Below are positions 15,438 through 25,510 of a DNA stretch of 64,000 nt, piece after piece. The notes below the pieces were generated by a model, which was given only the letters and a program-made list of their open reading frames with translations, was not told the DNA's origin and did not search any database. Origin of the DNA: Sphaeroforma sirkka (lineage: Eukaryota; Opisthokonta; Ichthyosporea; Ichthyophonida); NCBI GenBank assembly GCA_001586965.3, contig LUCW03000373.1:17501-81500 (forward strand). Direction: 5' to 3'. Within the stretch, counting starts at the first letter, position 1. The number at the start of each line of letters is the position of its first letter. The position numbers were made by a program, and so were the translations under genes.

Positions 15438-17410
15438 TGTATGTACGTGTTTATTTATTTATAAATAAAAGTACATGTGTGTGTAGGTGATTACGCAATT
15501 ATGCCTTCAAATGGTTACTCATGTTAAAATCACCCGTGTGTGTCAACAGGTTGTGGTCAATGGATGTGGTGCTGCCGGTTTCACGTGTGCTAAGCACTTT
15601 GTGCGGCTAGGTGTCAAGAAGGAGAATGTCATCTGCTGCGATAAGGATGGTGTTGTCTACAAGGGCCGCGGAGACCTGGTAGCCGATCCTAAGCTCTACT
15701 TACACGAGGTTGCTACGGAGTCTCCATTCAGGTTTGTGCATCAGACGACACTACTCCCACACCGCCGATGTGGGATGTAGGGCTGTGTACTTGTTTTATG
15801 CGGTTGTGATATTCATTTACGACTTAAAAGAACCTCATCTCTCTCTCTGAGTAGGTTTACCGTGTAAACGGTGTTGTAGCTACATTGTTCGGAGGATGTG
15901 TGAAAGTTGTCTTACTCCCGTCGCATCACATGCCCCTCCCGTGTTTAACTATGAATGTACCAAAACAATTACTTGTTCTTAGATATCACAAGTCATCGGT
16001 CTCAGGTTGATATGCGTGTTGTGCATTGTCTTTCCAATGCGCATTCAAAGGGGCGCTGAAGTAGTCTGTAGTCAGTCGCGCCCTCTATGTTTCGGCTATT
16101 CTCTCGCGTATTCGGCTTTGTTATTCAAGTTTTCGACTGTCCGTTTCTGCGGTTTTCAGTCCTTCCACTACTGCTACTGTAGCTATAGTAGTTAACTACT
16201 ACAATAGCTAAAATATTTGACTACTACTATAGCTATAGTCGCCTTCGGCTTTGTTATTAGCTATGGAAAGTTTTGTGATGCCCACATCTCAGCTACCTTT
16301 TATCTGAGTACTGGCTGTTCGTGCGAATATGGTGTCTGATCGCGTTGTATTTCTTACGTCACGCATCCTGAATCTATACTTCTACCTCTCACTCTCACAA
16401 TGATGCCCGATCCTTCCTGCAGAACTTTGTCTGAAGCTATAGAAGGTGCCGATGCTTTCTGTGGGCTTTCCGCTCCCAATTGCCTCACTCCCGAGATGCT
16501 GTTGAAGATGAATAACTCTCCTCTCGTCTTTGCGCTGGCCAACCCCACGCCGGAGATTGACTATAACTTGGCAATGCGCACTAGAGACGATTGTATTATG
16601 GGTACCGGCAGGTATGTATCCTGGTCTCGCCGATCTGAATCATTTGTTGGCAGTACAATTATTTGGGTTGACGAGTTTTGAAGCTGATTTTTAGTGGTTG
16701 CATTAGAACATGTTTCTAATACACAAAGCAAGCTTAGTGATTACAGACGTTGTGTTTCTGTACGGATACGTATTACTAATTGCATGACCTTTTATATTCT
16801 CGGTGCGAATGCTCACATCTCTCGTGGAATTGTTGCACCGTACATTTGTGCTTAGCTTTGCTAGCGAGCATGCTAATATGTTCTATCGTATTTCCCTTGC
16901 TAGGTCGGATCTACCCAACCAGATCAACAACGTGTGTGCCTTCCCATACATCTTCCGTGGTGCCTTGGATGTGCGCGCGAGCAAAATCAACGAGGATATG
17001 AAGATGGCCGCTACGCAAGCCATCGCCAATTTGGCGCGATCGGATGACACATTCGGCCCTAAGCACATTATTCCAGATGCTCTTGGTAGGTGCTTGGCTA
17101 TGCTCTCTTGTGTTCTATTGGTCTATTTCATTTGGTCAGACGCTGTGTTAAGTCATATTATGTTTGTCTTTCCAAGGAATCGCGCTTGATTCTGTGTTTA
17201 TATATCATTGTTCTGGTTTGTAACTTGCTCTCAGTATGAATCATCTCTTTCTCTCTGAATCATTCACATTTTACAGACCCACGCCTGCTGTACCATATCT
17301 CACCTGCCGTCGCTGAAGCTGCAATCAATTCTGGTGTCGCTCGAATGCACATTGACATTGGAGAATATACTGATATGCTCAAAGAGAAGCAGACTCTCGG
17401 AGCCTTATAA
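6046..17410 (+). CDS. EF-hand / cNBD-like / malic enzyme fusion protein (5' part not certain)
   Basis: Fifteen exons with GT/AG introns keep one frame to TAA at 17408-17410: 6046-6163, 7159-7324, 8044-8144, 8938-9087, 9779-9884, 10145-10277, 11470-11614, 12309-12491, 13564-13697, 13942-14107, 14598-14810, 15550-15731, 16423-16611, 16904-17085, 17277-17410. They encode about 766 residues. Order: an unrecognised helical region, three EF-hands (exons 2-4), a cyclic-nucleotide-binding-like barrel (exons 5-8), then a bacterial-type malic enzyme (exons 8-15). Malic enzyme decarboxylates malate to pyruvate and CO2 while reducing NAD(P). The exon at 12309 holds both the end of the cNBD-like part and the malic enzyme N-terminus ([15 protein letters not shown]), so the fusion does not rest on guessing a gene boundary. 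The C-terminal phosphotransacetylase-like domain of bacterial MaeB is absent. Calcium or nucleotide control of the enzyme is inference. The first exon could instead start at 6035, and the N-terminus lies upstream. Confidence 0.92.
7159..9087 (+). other. EF-hand region of the fusion protein (three sites)
   Basis: Site 1 is [12 protein letters not shown] followed across the 7325-8043 intron by DFREL, a canonical loop with D-D-N-E spacing. Site 2 is [10 protein letters not shown] followed across the 8145-8937 intron by VMDKSEF. Site 3 is [17 protein letters not shown], complete in exon 8938-9087. All three keep the loop Gly and acidic positions, so calcium binding is likely. Two introns cut inside EF loops. 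The pattern resembles calcineurin B-like or LPCAT-type EF-hand tails, but I cannot assign a closer relative. Confidence 0.88.
8150..8565. repeat. 24-bp minisatellite in an intron
   Basis: About seventeen units of a 24-bp motif of the form AACTTGGTTTGGTTGTATGT plus AATT fill most of intron 8145-8937. Because 24 is a multiple of three, long open frames appear on both strands (repeats of INLVWLYV on + and NQVNYIQP on -). It lies between two exons that split an EF-hand loop, so it is intronic. Confidence 0.9.
9779..12400 (+). other. Cyclic-nucleotide-binding-like domain of the fusion protein
   Basis: Exons 9779-9884, 10145-10277, 11470-11614 and the start of 12309-12491 read like a cNMP-binding barrel: a leading helix ([12 protein letters not shown]), [24 protein letters not shown], then [33 protein letters not shown] and a trailing helix ([12 protein letters not shown]). 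The GE-L---R-A phosphate-binding cassette of true cAMP/cGMP sites is not intact ([11 protein letters not shown]), so ligand binding is doubtful. Assignment rests on fold-like pattern only. Confidence 0.6.
10320..11445. repeat. ~75-80-bp minisatellite in an intron
   Basis: Roughly a dozen diverged units share AAGCAGTGGTGTGTACTGGT, CAGTGCATGTAATGT, GTGCGTAGTGGTGTG and a CATTAACTGAG segment. The array fills almost the whole intron 10278-11469. Confidence 0.88.
12626..12791. mobile_element. Foldback (MITE-like) inverted repeat
   Basis: Two arms of about 79 bp are inverted copies of each other with scattered mismatches. The left arm starts GGTTCTCCTTTCAATAG and the right arm ends CTATTGGAAGGCGAATCC. 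Both meet at a short centre near CGTCATGACGGAAGAG. It lies inside the intron 12492-13563. It has no coding capacity and no clear target duplication. It may be a MITE or an RNA hairpin. Confidence 0.7.
14826..15075. repeat. 82-bp tandem repeat, three units
   Basis: Units start near 14826, 14908 and 14990 and share GCATACGCAGGATTAGGTAG, a TAGTATTGCTAATG segment, CGCTAACAGGCTTTG and GTGCTGTATGCGT. The array is intronic (14811-15549). Confidence 0.8.
15405..15446. repeat. (ATGT)n microsatellite
   Basis: About ten ATGT units lie in the intron ahead of the exon at 15550. Confidence 0.9.
16172..16246. repeat. Imperfect inverted repeat in an intron
   Basis: TAGCTATAGTAGTTAACTAC followed by TACAATAGCTA forms a near-perfect palindrome, and CTACTACTATAGCTATAG repeats one arm nearby. 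Its role is unknown. Confidence 0.5.
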
Positions 17411-17487
17411 ATAGCTATCTAGTAGTCGTCCAAGAGTAGTGTACACAAGATATACTGCTCACTTTTATCTGCTGATACGGTGAACAT

Positions 17488-17493
17488 AATAAA
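17488..17493 (+). terminator. Polyadenylation signal of the fusion gene
   Basis: AATAAA lies 78 bp after the stop codon and is the first such hexamer downstream. Confidence 0.65.
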
Positions 17494-17840
17494 ATTGATT
17501 GAGAACTACAAATGCGGTTGGTTATACGGCTCTGGGTGTTTGTAAGCTTTACACAATCGCGTTCACTTTTTTATCCAAATATCCTGATTTCAACGCTAGC
17601 ACTACATATATCGGTTATGGCTTCTAACTTTGATGACGGTAACGTATTTGGTACTGAAGCCAGCAACATATTTGGGTTTCCTAGTGTATACGTGCTGTGA
17701 CGGAAATACTAAAATTGCAACAAGATTGGTCCGTGCAAATCGGTACAGACCTGTTTGTATTAAATTTACATCTTGAATTCGGAGGGGGGAAATGGGCAGC
17801 TCAAAATATTCAAAAAAATTGTATTAAAGTCACTACGCAT

Positions 17841-17913
17841 CTTCTCGTGGTGTAGGGGTTATCACATCATGTTTACACCGTGAGGGTCGTCAGTTCGATT
17901 CTGGCCGAGAAAA
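17841..17913 (+). tRNA. tRNA-Val (anticodon TAC)
   Basis: The sequence folds as a standard tRNA: acceptor CTTCTCG/CGAGAAA (first pair mismatched), a D arm GTGTAGGGGTTATCAC, an anticodon arm TCATG-TTTACAC-CGTGA with anticodon TAC, variable GGGTC and a T arm GTCAG-TTCGATT-CTGGC. The D arm nearly matches that of animal tRNA-Val. A T-rich stretch soon after the 3' end could stop RNA polymerase III. The mismatched first pair leaves a small chance of a pseudogene. Confidence 0.85.
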
Positions 17914-18663
17914 CTCGCTGAGGTAGCTTTTTTTTCGACGCGAACTTTTGCTCAATGCATATCGCATACAATTACACCTTGTGATATGCATACAATTACA
18001 CCTTGTATCCAATTCTCGCCGTTTCAATTGGGACAGTAGAGTTACTTATATCTATACAACAGAATACAGCATTGGATTCCGCTCTCCTTTTACTATACGG
18101 CGTACTCATTAACTGATAAGACAATTGAACCAGTAGATGAATATCGTTGAAGACCGTAATCGCTGTGTTTCAGATATACTATACCTGTTAATAAGACACC
18201 GTGTTTCTAATTGGGCTCAAGATCGCTAAATTGATACATTTATGAATAGTTGGCGCCTCGTTCTATAGTATAAAGTAACAGGAATGGTATGATGTAACCC
18301 GAAAATATTGAAAAAGCGTTGCAGTTAATTTCCACAGTGCAAGTGTAATCATATTCACATCGGTGGTATCGCCAATATGCGCATCTTGGTTTGCTTTGTA
18401 TTCACTTGGTATATACTGACTATTTAAAACCGTAATTTGGAGTTTAGTTACATTAAAGGTATGCTCAAAGATCGCAGACCTGGAAGGAAAATAGCAGTTC
18501 CTTAAAAACTTATCGCGCCAGTATGTAATTGTATGAAAATGGTCAGCTGGAGGCATTCAACCGAATCAAAATTATTTTGCTCTGATACAAAATTCTTTTT
18601 CTCTTTTGCCAGGATTCTGCTGCACTTGGTCGCTATCGACTGTGCAATAAAACCAAAAAATAT
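17914..18663. other. Intergenic, nothing recognised
   Basis: AT-rich. A 97-codon open frame on the minus strand (18263-18556) has no recognisable motif and no codon bias I can see, so it is not called. Confidence 0.5.
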
Positions 18664-18734
18664 TCTCCAACACGGGAATCGAACCCATGGCAGATGAATG
18701 GAAATCATCTATGTTACCACTACACCAGTTGGAC
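18664..18734 (-). tRNA. tRNA-Gly (anticodon TCC)
   Basis: On the minus strand the sequence has D arm TGGTGTAGTGGTAACA, an anticodon arm GATGA-TTTCCAT-TCATC with anticodon TCC, and T arm ATGGG-TTCGATT-CCCGT. The acceptor is TCCAAC/GTTGGA plus an outer weak pair. The same gene body occurs again at 49829-49899. Confidence 0.9.
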
Positions 18735-20484
18735 TTATTTTTATTTTTTATTTTTCTGTTTTATCTCTTTGAATGTTTTTGTATTGACAAATGCGGTGCT
18801 CGTCAGAATTTAAGAATCACTGTTCGTTTATGGTCGTATTTTGTTTAGACGTTTAATTTTTAATTCTACCATCTTTATATATTAGAATCATATAAGTTCC
18901 AAATAGAGTTTCAATGTACATACTGCGACAAGTTGATGGAACACATAGAAAGGGTGGGCCCCGTTAAGCCTATTTATCGGGTTGCACAATTGTAAATGAA
19001 AATTTAATATTTCCACCATTGCTCATATCCGTGAGATGGCGCACACTGTTGTATGGATATATTATAGTAAATATTTCCGTACGTGAGACTATGGGTTTTG
19101 AAACCTCCGTCAAACATTGCTGGCGAGATGGTAGATGTTACTATATTTGCCTCGAGGTTGAGTATTAACTCCAAGTCCAGCAAATTATCTGATCGTGAAC
19201 GAATAATATATGTCCGATAATTCTAAAACACACCGAAAGCAGATTTCAACTGGTATTCAAATGAGCATTTTGTAGTACAAGAGGTGATTGGGGAGAATCG
19301 GTTTGAAATGGCGAAACGTTTACTCTGTGTAGATTGCTGTCTATAAAGTTTTTCGCTGAACGTGTGATTTAATCTGATAAAAACATGGGTCGGATTCCAA
19401 TGTATGAGATAAGTAGAGTGCCAAAATGTCGCGTATCTTTATAAAGAGCATTGCGCATACGTGTATTTGCAAGTGGCGGCGTATCAAATAACTCGTAATT
19501 TATACCCAAGTGATTCAATCAAAAATCGGTATGAGACGTTTCACGGGCAGTATCGCATATGTAGAGAATGGAAAGTAGCTGAAAGGTACAAGCCAAAGGA
19601 TACAATAGACCTCTGCTCAAGTACGGTTTTCTCAGCTAGGAAAAATTATAGTCTGGGTGAACCGAACTGAGTCTTTATTTGTGTTTTCTAATCCACTGGA
19701 CTCAGGTTTTCTACTTGAGTGTTTCTCTCACACGCGGAATCCCGGTATAGCTTGCCGGTTCTACCGCTAATATTTCTGATGACTCCAATATCAGGAATAT
19801 TTGAATCCTAATCCAAAACTCAAAATTTGATATTTCTGAGGCTTTGGGATTTAAATTGGCTTTTTGATAATCTGGTCCCTAGATGCTACACATATCATGG
19901 AATATGTTCTTCGTACACCCCTGAATGCTATTCCTTGCGAATATTTGTCTAACTTGGAGGAGCCACGGATTTACTCGTTACGTTTGAGGAGGTATTGAAA
20001 GATGTATAACTCTTCCATCGGATCGTGTATAGTCATAAACGATTTATAATAGGTGTAGCAAACATAAAAATTTTCAACCAAATAATAAAGGTCGGTGCAA
20101 AATCATGATGGATTTAGGTTCACGCAAAGTCAAAAGCAATCTTCTCAGCTGCTCCTGAGTAGTTGAAGCAATAAAAATATTGGGACATATCGAGTCGTCA
20201 CCCATGTAGTATTTCGGTACTTTTCAAGCGCAAGCCTACAAGCACGAGCCTCACAATACAAATTCTATCACCTTCAAGCATAAAGTGGTTCTCAAAGAGC
20301 AGCTTTGTATCATTCGTGCGTAGTCAATAGCAGTTGTTTATAGTGAAATATACACCGTCCAGCTAGTTCCTTCCTGTCTTAGAAACTGTCTATCATTGTC
20401 GCACATTGTACAGTCATTAGAATCTACAACTATATGATACATAGTGTGTTTCAGTTTAATCATTGCCTGTATTGTTGATTTTCA
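18735..20484. other. Intergenic, nothing recognised
   Basis: AT-rich unique sequence with short open frames only. No gene, RNA or repeat is supported. Confidence 0.5.
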
Positions 20485-20995
20485 CACGTCTGTTGAATTT
20501 CGCACATCGTCAGTAAACAAAAAGGAAATAATGGTAAAACAACGTACTAACAAAAAACCATGCACACGAATATTGGTATTTTCTCACTGAAGGCGTAGCT
20601 GATGGTACCTACAAACACTTTTTCCTCCTGAAATTCATCCTCCATGGTTGTTTCGTCATATCTTGGGCCGAAAGCCCCTGTTCAAATCGAACCGGTGTGG
20701 GTGACTGTGAAGTCTTTTCAATTCTCTTCCATAAATCTTATAAAAACCAACGAGAACACGTCTGTTGAATTTCACACATCGTCAGTAGAAAATGAAATAA
20801 TGGTAAAACAACATACTCACAAAAAAAACCATACACAAGAATATTGGTTTTTTTCTCACTGAGGCGTAGCTGATGGTACCTACAAACCCTTTTTTCTCCT
20901 GAAACTCATCTACCGTGGTTGTCTATTCGACATATCTTGGGTCGAAAGCCCCTGTTCCAATCGAACCGGTGTGGTGGCTGTGAAGTCGACTAGAT
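20485..20995. repeat. 272-bp tandem duplication
   Basis: Two units start at about 20485 and 20757 with CACGTCTGTTGAATTT. Both contain TCGTCAGTA, GAAATAATGGTAAAACAAC, GGCGTAGCTGATGGTACCTA, CATATCTTGGG-CGAAAGCCC and ATCGAACCGGTGTGG. They differ at roughly one base in ten. They lie directly left of the chromovirus fragment. No coding content is seen. Confidence 0.8.
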
Positions 20996-22555
20996 AATAT
21001 GGGGAAGTTGACTCTTTCTCATGTGGTTTCTTGGCAACAGTTAGAATCTTACCTGCTGGTGGACCAGGATAGCTTCGCGTTGGTGGATGGGCAGCCATTT
21101 TACGTGGTGACCCAGATCCCAATGGGGTGTGAGGTGTTGGTCGGCTTCGACCAACTGAGGGCGTCCGAGTGGGCGTTAATGTGGGCTGGCGCTACGATGA
21201 TTGTTGTTCCGATAGGATCCCTGATACAAGAACGTGTCGGTTTTACGGTCGACATATATAGGCTCGCCTTGTATCATATAAATTAAATCACGTATCCATG
21301 GGTCGGAGCTACGTAAGGGACAACACAGCGTAATGGTAGACTTAGTAATATTAACATAATTCAACAACTGTGCGATAAGTTGCCAAGGTGGGTTAGCCCA
21401 CGTATTATGCTTTGATGAGTCAAGTTGAAAGGCATAACCTTTAGGAGGAGTCAATGACTTACAATCAGACACCTGTTTGTTATGTTCTGTGGCGAACATA
21501 TCAATAGTAAATGGACCCCATCTTGATTGAGCGAGGCTAAACCATTTCTTGCTAAGCATCCAATCGGTTGCTAATAACTTTTCAACCGTTTTCTGGTAGT
21601 CAGGGACAAGTCGAGAGAGCATGTCAGGAAGATGATTATGTATTCCTGGTATGTGTGTAATGTTAAAAGCGAACTTAGCAATAATATAATGCCAGCGGCT
21701 CACCAACTGTGAATCAGGGTTCGTGTCTTTTAAATATGTTAAAACCTTTTGATCACAGGCGACAGTGAAGTAACTTCCATAAAGGTAGTCTTTAAACTGT
21801 CTTAGCGCAGTAACTATAGCAAGGAGCTCTTGTTTAACGGTAGGGTGATTCCGTTGACTCTTATTATAAATCTTGCTGAAGAATTGTATGTAACGTGGTT
21901 TACCATTTATCGTTTGGTATAGCACTCCACCTACCGCTCGATCTGAAGCGTCGGTTGCTACTTGGAATGTGACGCCATCCACAGGGTATTACATGATGGG
22001 TGCGTCCATTACTTTACTTTTGACTAGCTTGAATGCATCATCACATTCTTTAGTCCAGAGCTTTCCCAAAGGTCTTTTGTGCAGCCGTAGGTGACTGAAA
22101 GGCTTTAAGTAATGAGAAAGATGCGGTACCGAATCCGAGAAGAGGTTAACAAACCCACACACAGAGTCACATCTCTTCCAGTAATCGGTGTTGATAAATC
22201 CAACAGAAATTGTTTCTTACCAGGACCAATTTCTACCCCTGCTGCAGATACCTTGTAACCAGGTAAGTGTGCAGTAGAACACTTGTCCTCATTAATCTTA
22301 AGTTTGGCATGGTTTAGTCGCTTTAATACTTCCTTAACGAGTTTAGCATGTTCATGTGCTGTCAATGTAAAGATAACTATATTATCTAAATATACTGATA
22401 CGTTATCCGATAGGTCCGCAAATAGTTCCATCATAACTTGTTATAGGAAAGAAGGTAACATGTGTAAGCCTTCAGGTGCACCTTTAAACTGGTACTTCTT
22501 ACCTTGTCAAGTAAAGAAAAGGTATTTCCTATTCGGCTCATATATTTGTAATTGA
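20996..22555 (-). mobile_element. Ty3/gypsy chromovirus fragment: RT end and RNase H
   Basis: On the minus strand 22105-22555 carries the end of a reverse transcriptase, and 21176-21982 carries a Ty3-type RNase H (FQVATDASDRAVGGVLYQ, KQELLAIVTALRQFKDYLYG, HIPGIHNHLPDMLSRL). The latter is followed by a domain with FTIDMFATEHN and WANPPWQLI that resembles the post-RNase H domain of DIRS and some Ty3 elements. The fragment abuts an LTR on its right. It is broken and incomplete, and should be read as a fossil. Confidence 0.88.
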
Positions 22556-23149
22556 CGTAAACTTCGATGGAAATTACTAGGTTTCAAACTATAATAAACT
22601 AAAATACAATTTAGTCAGTTAGGATTTAGCAGTGGTAGCTTGTGTAAGAATGATCGGGACTGCCTCTTGTTAAGAGCCTAAATATCCTCGATCACACAGG
22701 GCGTACCTCTAGCTGTTCTTTATTGAATAATTTTCACTAGAAGTACTAAGTGTTCATGACCACTTGCCTAATTTGTAAATAGACATAATAACGTAAGTCA
22801 CGTTAATACATTAGCTGATATAAATAAAGTTCCATCTGAAGAAAAGTTAAAAAAAGAAAAAGACTTATTGGATTTTGGAGATTGGCGGGAGGACCAAAAT
22901 CTATAAGTAGTAGTTCGGAGATTATAAAATTTAGTTTATAATATCCTACATCTACTAATGTCTCAAATAGGTCCAAGTAGATGAGTCATACCAAATACTC
23001 AGGCTATTGGAGCCATCAAAGTGAATTTAGAACACTTTGGAAATATTGGAAAAGAGCATGTATTAAATTATTTAAAATACAAATAAAAACCAATGTATTA
23101 TCTTAATTGATCTTGATATTTTAGACTGACCGGAGGCCGTATTTCTACA
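22556..23149 (-). repeat. Chromovirus LTR, copy 1
   Basis: About 594 bp, nearly identical to the LTRs at 28921-29516 and 32689-33284. It ends TATTTCTACA and contains ATTTAGCAGTGGTAGCTTG and TTGGCGGGAGGACCAAAATC. No target duplication is visible. Confidence 0.9.
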
Positions 23150-25510
23150 CTATGACTTTTTCTTCATTTACATAAACGGTATGAAATATACGTTCATCTC
23201 CCTATGGTATTCTAGATTTTATTGAAATTTTTCTCATAATCTTGCTCTAGTGCACATATATGGAACTGTCAGTGCTTAACTTGGACGTCCGGCATGTCCT
23301 TGCAATCATCTTTGTGCCAACCGTTAGTACCCTTGCAGGTAATACACTCTTTCATACAGTGTCCAAAGTTTGGCTTGCCTGGTGCACACTTAACAAAGTC
23401 GTGTTTACCATTCCACTTTCCATCACGTCTAGCGAGGTTGTAACCACACTTCTAGCAAGTTGCTCTCTCCTTCCTTTCACCCTTTGGTTCAGTAGAAATA
23501 GAGTCTTTACCACCTCCAGCAGTAGTGCGAGGTGTCCTAGTACTACGCGCAGTTTTATTCTCTATCACAGTACGCTTAGCGGACTGGGTAAAGCTCGAGG
23601 TACTAAGTACTCTAGTAGATGGGTTGGTATGCTTTTGAACTATCTTCTCAAAGACAGACCAAGGCACAGATCGCAAATCACTACAGGCGATAATATCATC
23701 ATTGCTCTTCTTAAAGAGGTTAGCCCCCAGAGTCTCCATCATCTGACAACTTAATAAATATTCGCCAGTATAGGTACGACCTCCCATCTGAGTGTTCGTA
23801 TGTGTCATATGAATTAGAGCACCTCGAATAGTAGTATCGTTCGCAAAGGACTTGCGAGACTCTAGAAGTTCACAGTCACGTACATCTTCAAAGAAGGCGT
23901 TAAGTATATTCTCACGCAACTGGCGCCAGGGTAGGGCTTTCCAGTTGGGCTCATGGGCCTTCAAGATAGTTTTTCATTCCTCTGACTCACAGAAATGAAT
24001 AGAGGCATTCATCATCTGCTTATCCTAAAGGCTGGCAGACTCCTTAAGTTGGTCAAAGGCCTTCAGTGTCTCCACTGTACTCTCATTAGTAAATAAATCG
24101 ACCTCAGCCTTCGCGTTACCTAGCTGCTTTATAAAGCTTGGCTCGAAGCGTTCACGAGGATCACGCTCAGTGCTACGGGCTGCTAGTGCCAAGATGGAGT
24201 CTATCTATTTTCTCTTGTTATCGATTAGATAGCGAATGTTATCCACTTTCTTATCGTCAAGGTCAGAGTCATTCAATAGACGGTCCTCAAGGACTTACAT
24301 ACCAGAACGTAATAGCTTGAGACGTTGTTGTCTGGTTCTCACTTCCTCGTCTTCAGAGCTAGAGTGGGAACTCTCTAGTGAGGTACTGGTATAACGATTA
24401 CCAAAGTCGTGATTACCAGGGTTAGATGATAAATGAGGATCGATGTTACGAGGGTGGTAAGCCTCATCGATTTCCATACGATCATATCCTCTGACAGGGT
24501 TAGGGTTGTCGAGAGGGTGGTCGATTGTAGCTCCCGTGCTATAGAGATTAAATCTTTCAGGTTTGCCCACTTCACCAGCGGTAACTGACTCAGTGGTAAC
24601 CCTGTTGGCAGGTAAACCAGTGGGCCTCAGGTTCGAACCCCGGTTCCGAATATTTTTTTCTTCGGTATAGGAAGAATATCGGCCACGTGGGATATGATCG
24701 AAGGGTCAGAAGGGCAGCGGCTAGCTTTTTTAAAAGCTTATCTTTGCGGTGCAAATGGCGTCGAGATTGAGAAGATCCAACCACTTGTTGTCGAGTTATG
24801 GCGTCCCCAACATTTGCGTCTTCCGCCCCAACATTTCAGTGGCGAGGCATTCAGTGGCGAGGCATACAATGGCGAGGCATTCAGTGGCGAGACATTCAAT
24901 AAAATTTCACGAAATGGAACGCCGCCATATTTCTTATTAGGCGGATCGGGCCGACTTTTAGTAGTAATAAACCGTCGATCTCGAGACGATTCCTCCACTT
25001 GTTCAGGAGATATGCCTTTCCAATATCTGACTTTTCGCGGTCAAATGGCGAGCTGATGCCCTGGGTTGCACTATTAGGAGACACATGGACGCTGGTGAGC
25101 CTTTCCGCGGCAGTTGACATCTCCTCTTCCAAGGCTTTAGGTTCTGACGAGTCATCCTCAGAGTTTTCCTCAGAACCAAGCTCAGAAACGGATTTTTCTA
25201 CAGCTTCAACGGCAAGCTCAGTACCAAACGAACCAGCGTCCCCAGTAACCTCAGTAATCTCAACAGGCTTAGCAGGATTCGAGCTGGCGGCTTCCTTGCC
25301 TTTAGAATTTCCTTTAGCCATAGTAATGGCTCAAGAATAGGAAAATTAATAAAAGTCCAGGTATAGTAACCAGCGCGTAGCTAACTTTAGGGTAGTATTA
25401 GCCACTATGAGGTAGTATAGAATACTTACAGTCCTGTCGCTGGATAGTAAGCAATTATTAGACAGTCTAGAAGCAGTACACTACGGTAACTACTAATTAA
25501 CTGGAAAATA
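23150..25510 (-). mobile_element. Chromovirus internal region, gag only
   Basis: Minus-strand gag pieces (23452-23964, 24295-24570, 24896-25321) match those at 30575-32321. They include MKAHEPNWKALPW, MMETLGANLFKKSNDDII and an acidic N-terminal stretch. Polymerase genes are missing between the two flanking LTRs. It is broken, with several breaks, and is a fossil. The flanking LTRs differ more from each other than copy 1 does from copies 3 and 4, so this may be a recombinant and not one insertion. Confidence 0.82.
24577..24650 (+). other. tRNA-Thr-like sequence inside chromovirus gag (older copy)
   Basis: GACTCAGTGGTAACC, GGCAGGTAAACCAGTGGGCC and TCAGGTTCGAACCCCGG follow the order of D arm, anticodon arm and T arm. 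The homologous position at 31886-31955 has the same layout. It is probably a tRNA-derived relic and not a working tRNA. Confidence 0.4.

Larger units (their letters stand above)
12309..17410 (+). other. MaeB-type malic enzyme domain of the fusion protein
   Basis: The recognisable core runs from [19 protein letters not shown] through [10 protein letters not shown] (catalytic Tyr region), a [20 protein letters not shown] segment (catalytic Lys), [19 protein letters not shown] (metal-binding Glu and Asp), [11 protein letters not shown], the dinucleotide fold [29 protein letters not shown] and [10 protein letters not shown], to [17 protein letters not shown]. This is the order and spacing of the bacterial MaeB family rather than of the longer animal/plant malic enzymes. 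No essential residue appears lost. Cofactor choice between NAD and NADP cannot be settled by eye. Confidence 0.93.

Noticed and set aside
18263-18556. 97-codon minus-strand frame near tRNA genes
   Set aside because: AT-rich, no motif, nothing to distinguish it from chance.
23260-23754. 164-codon plus-strand frame, and its match at 30620-31060
   Set aside because: Antisense shadow of the chromovirus gag; conserved only because gag is.
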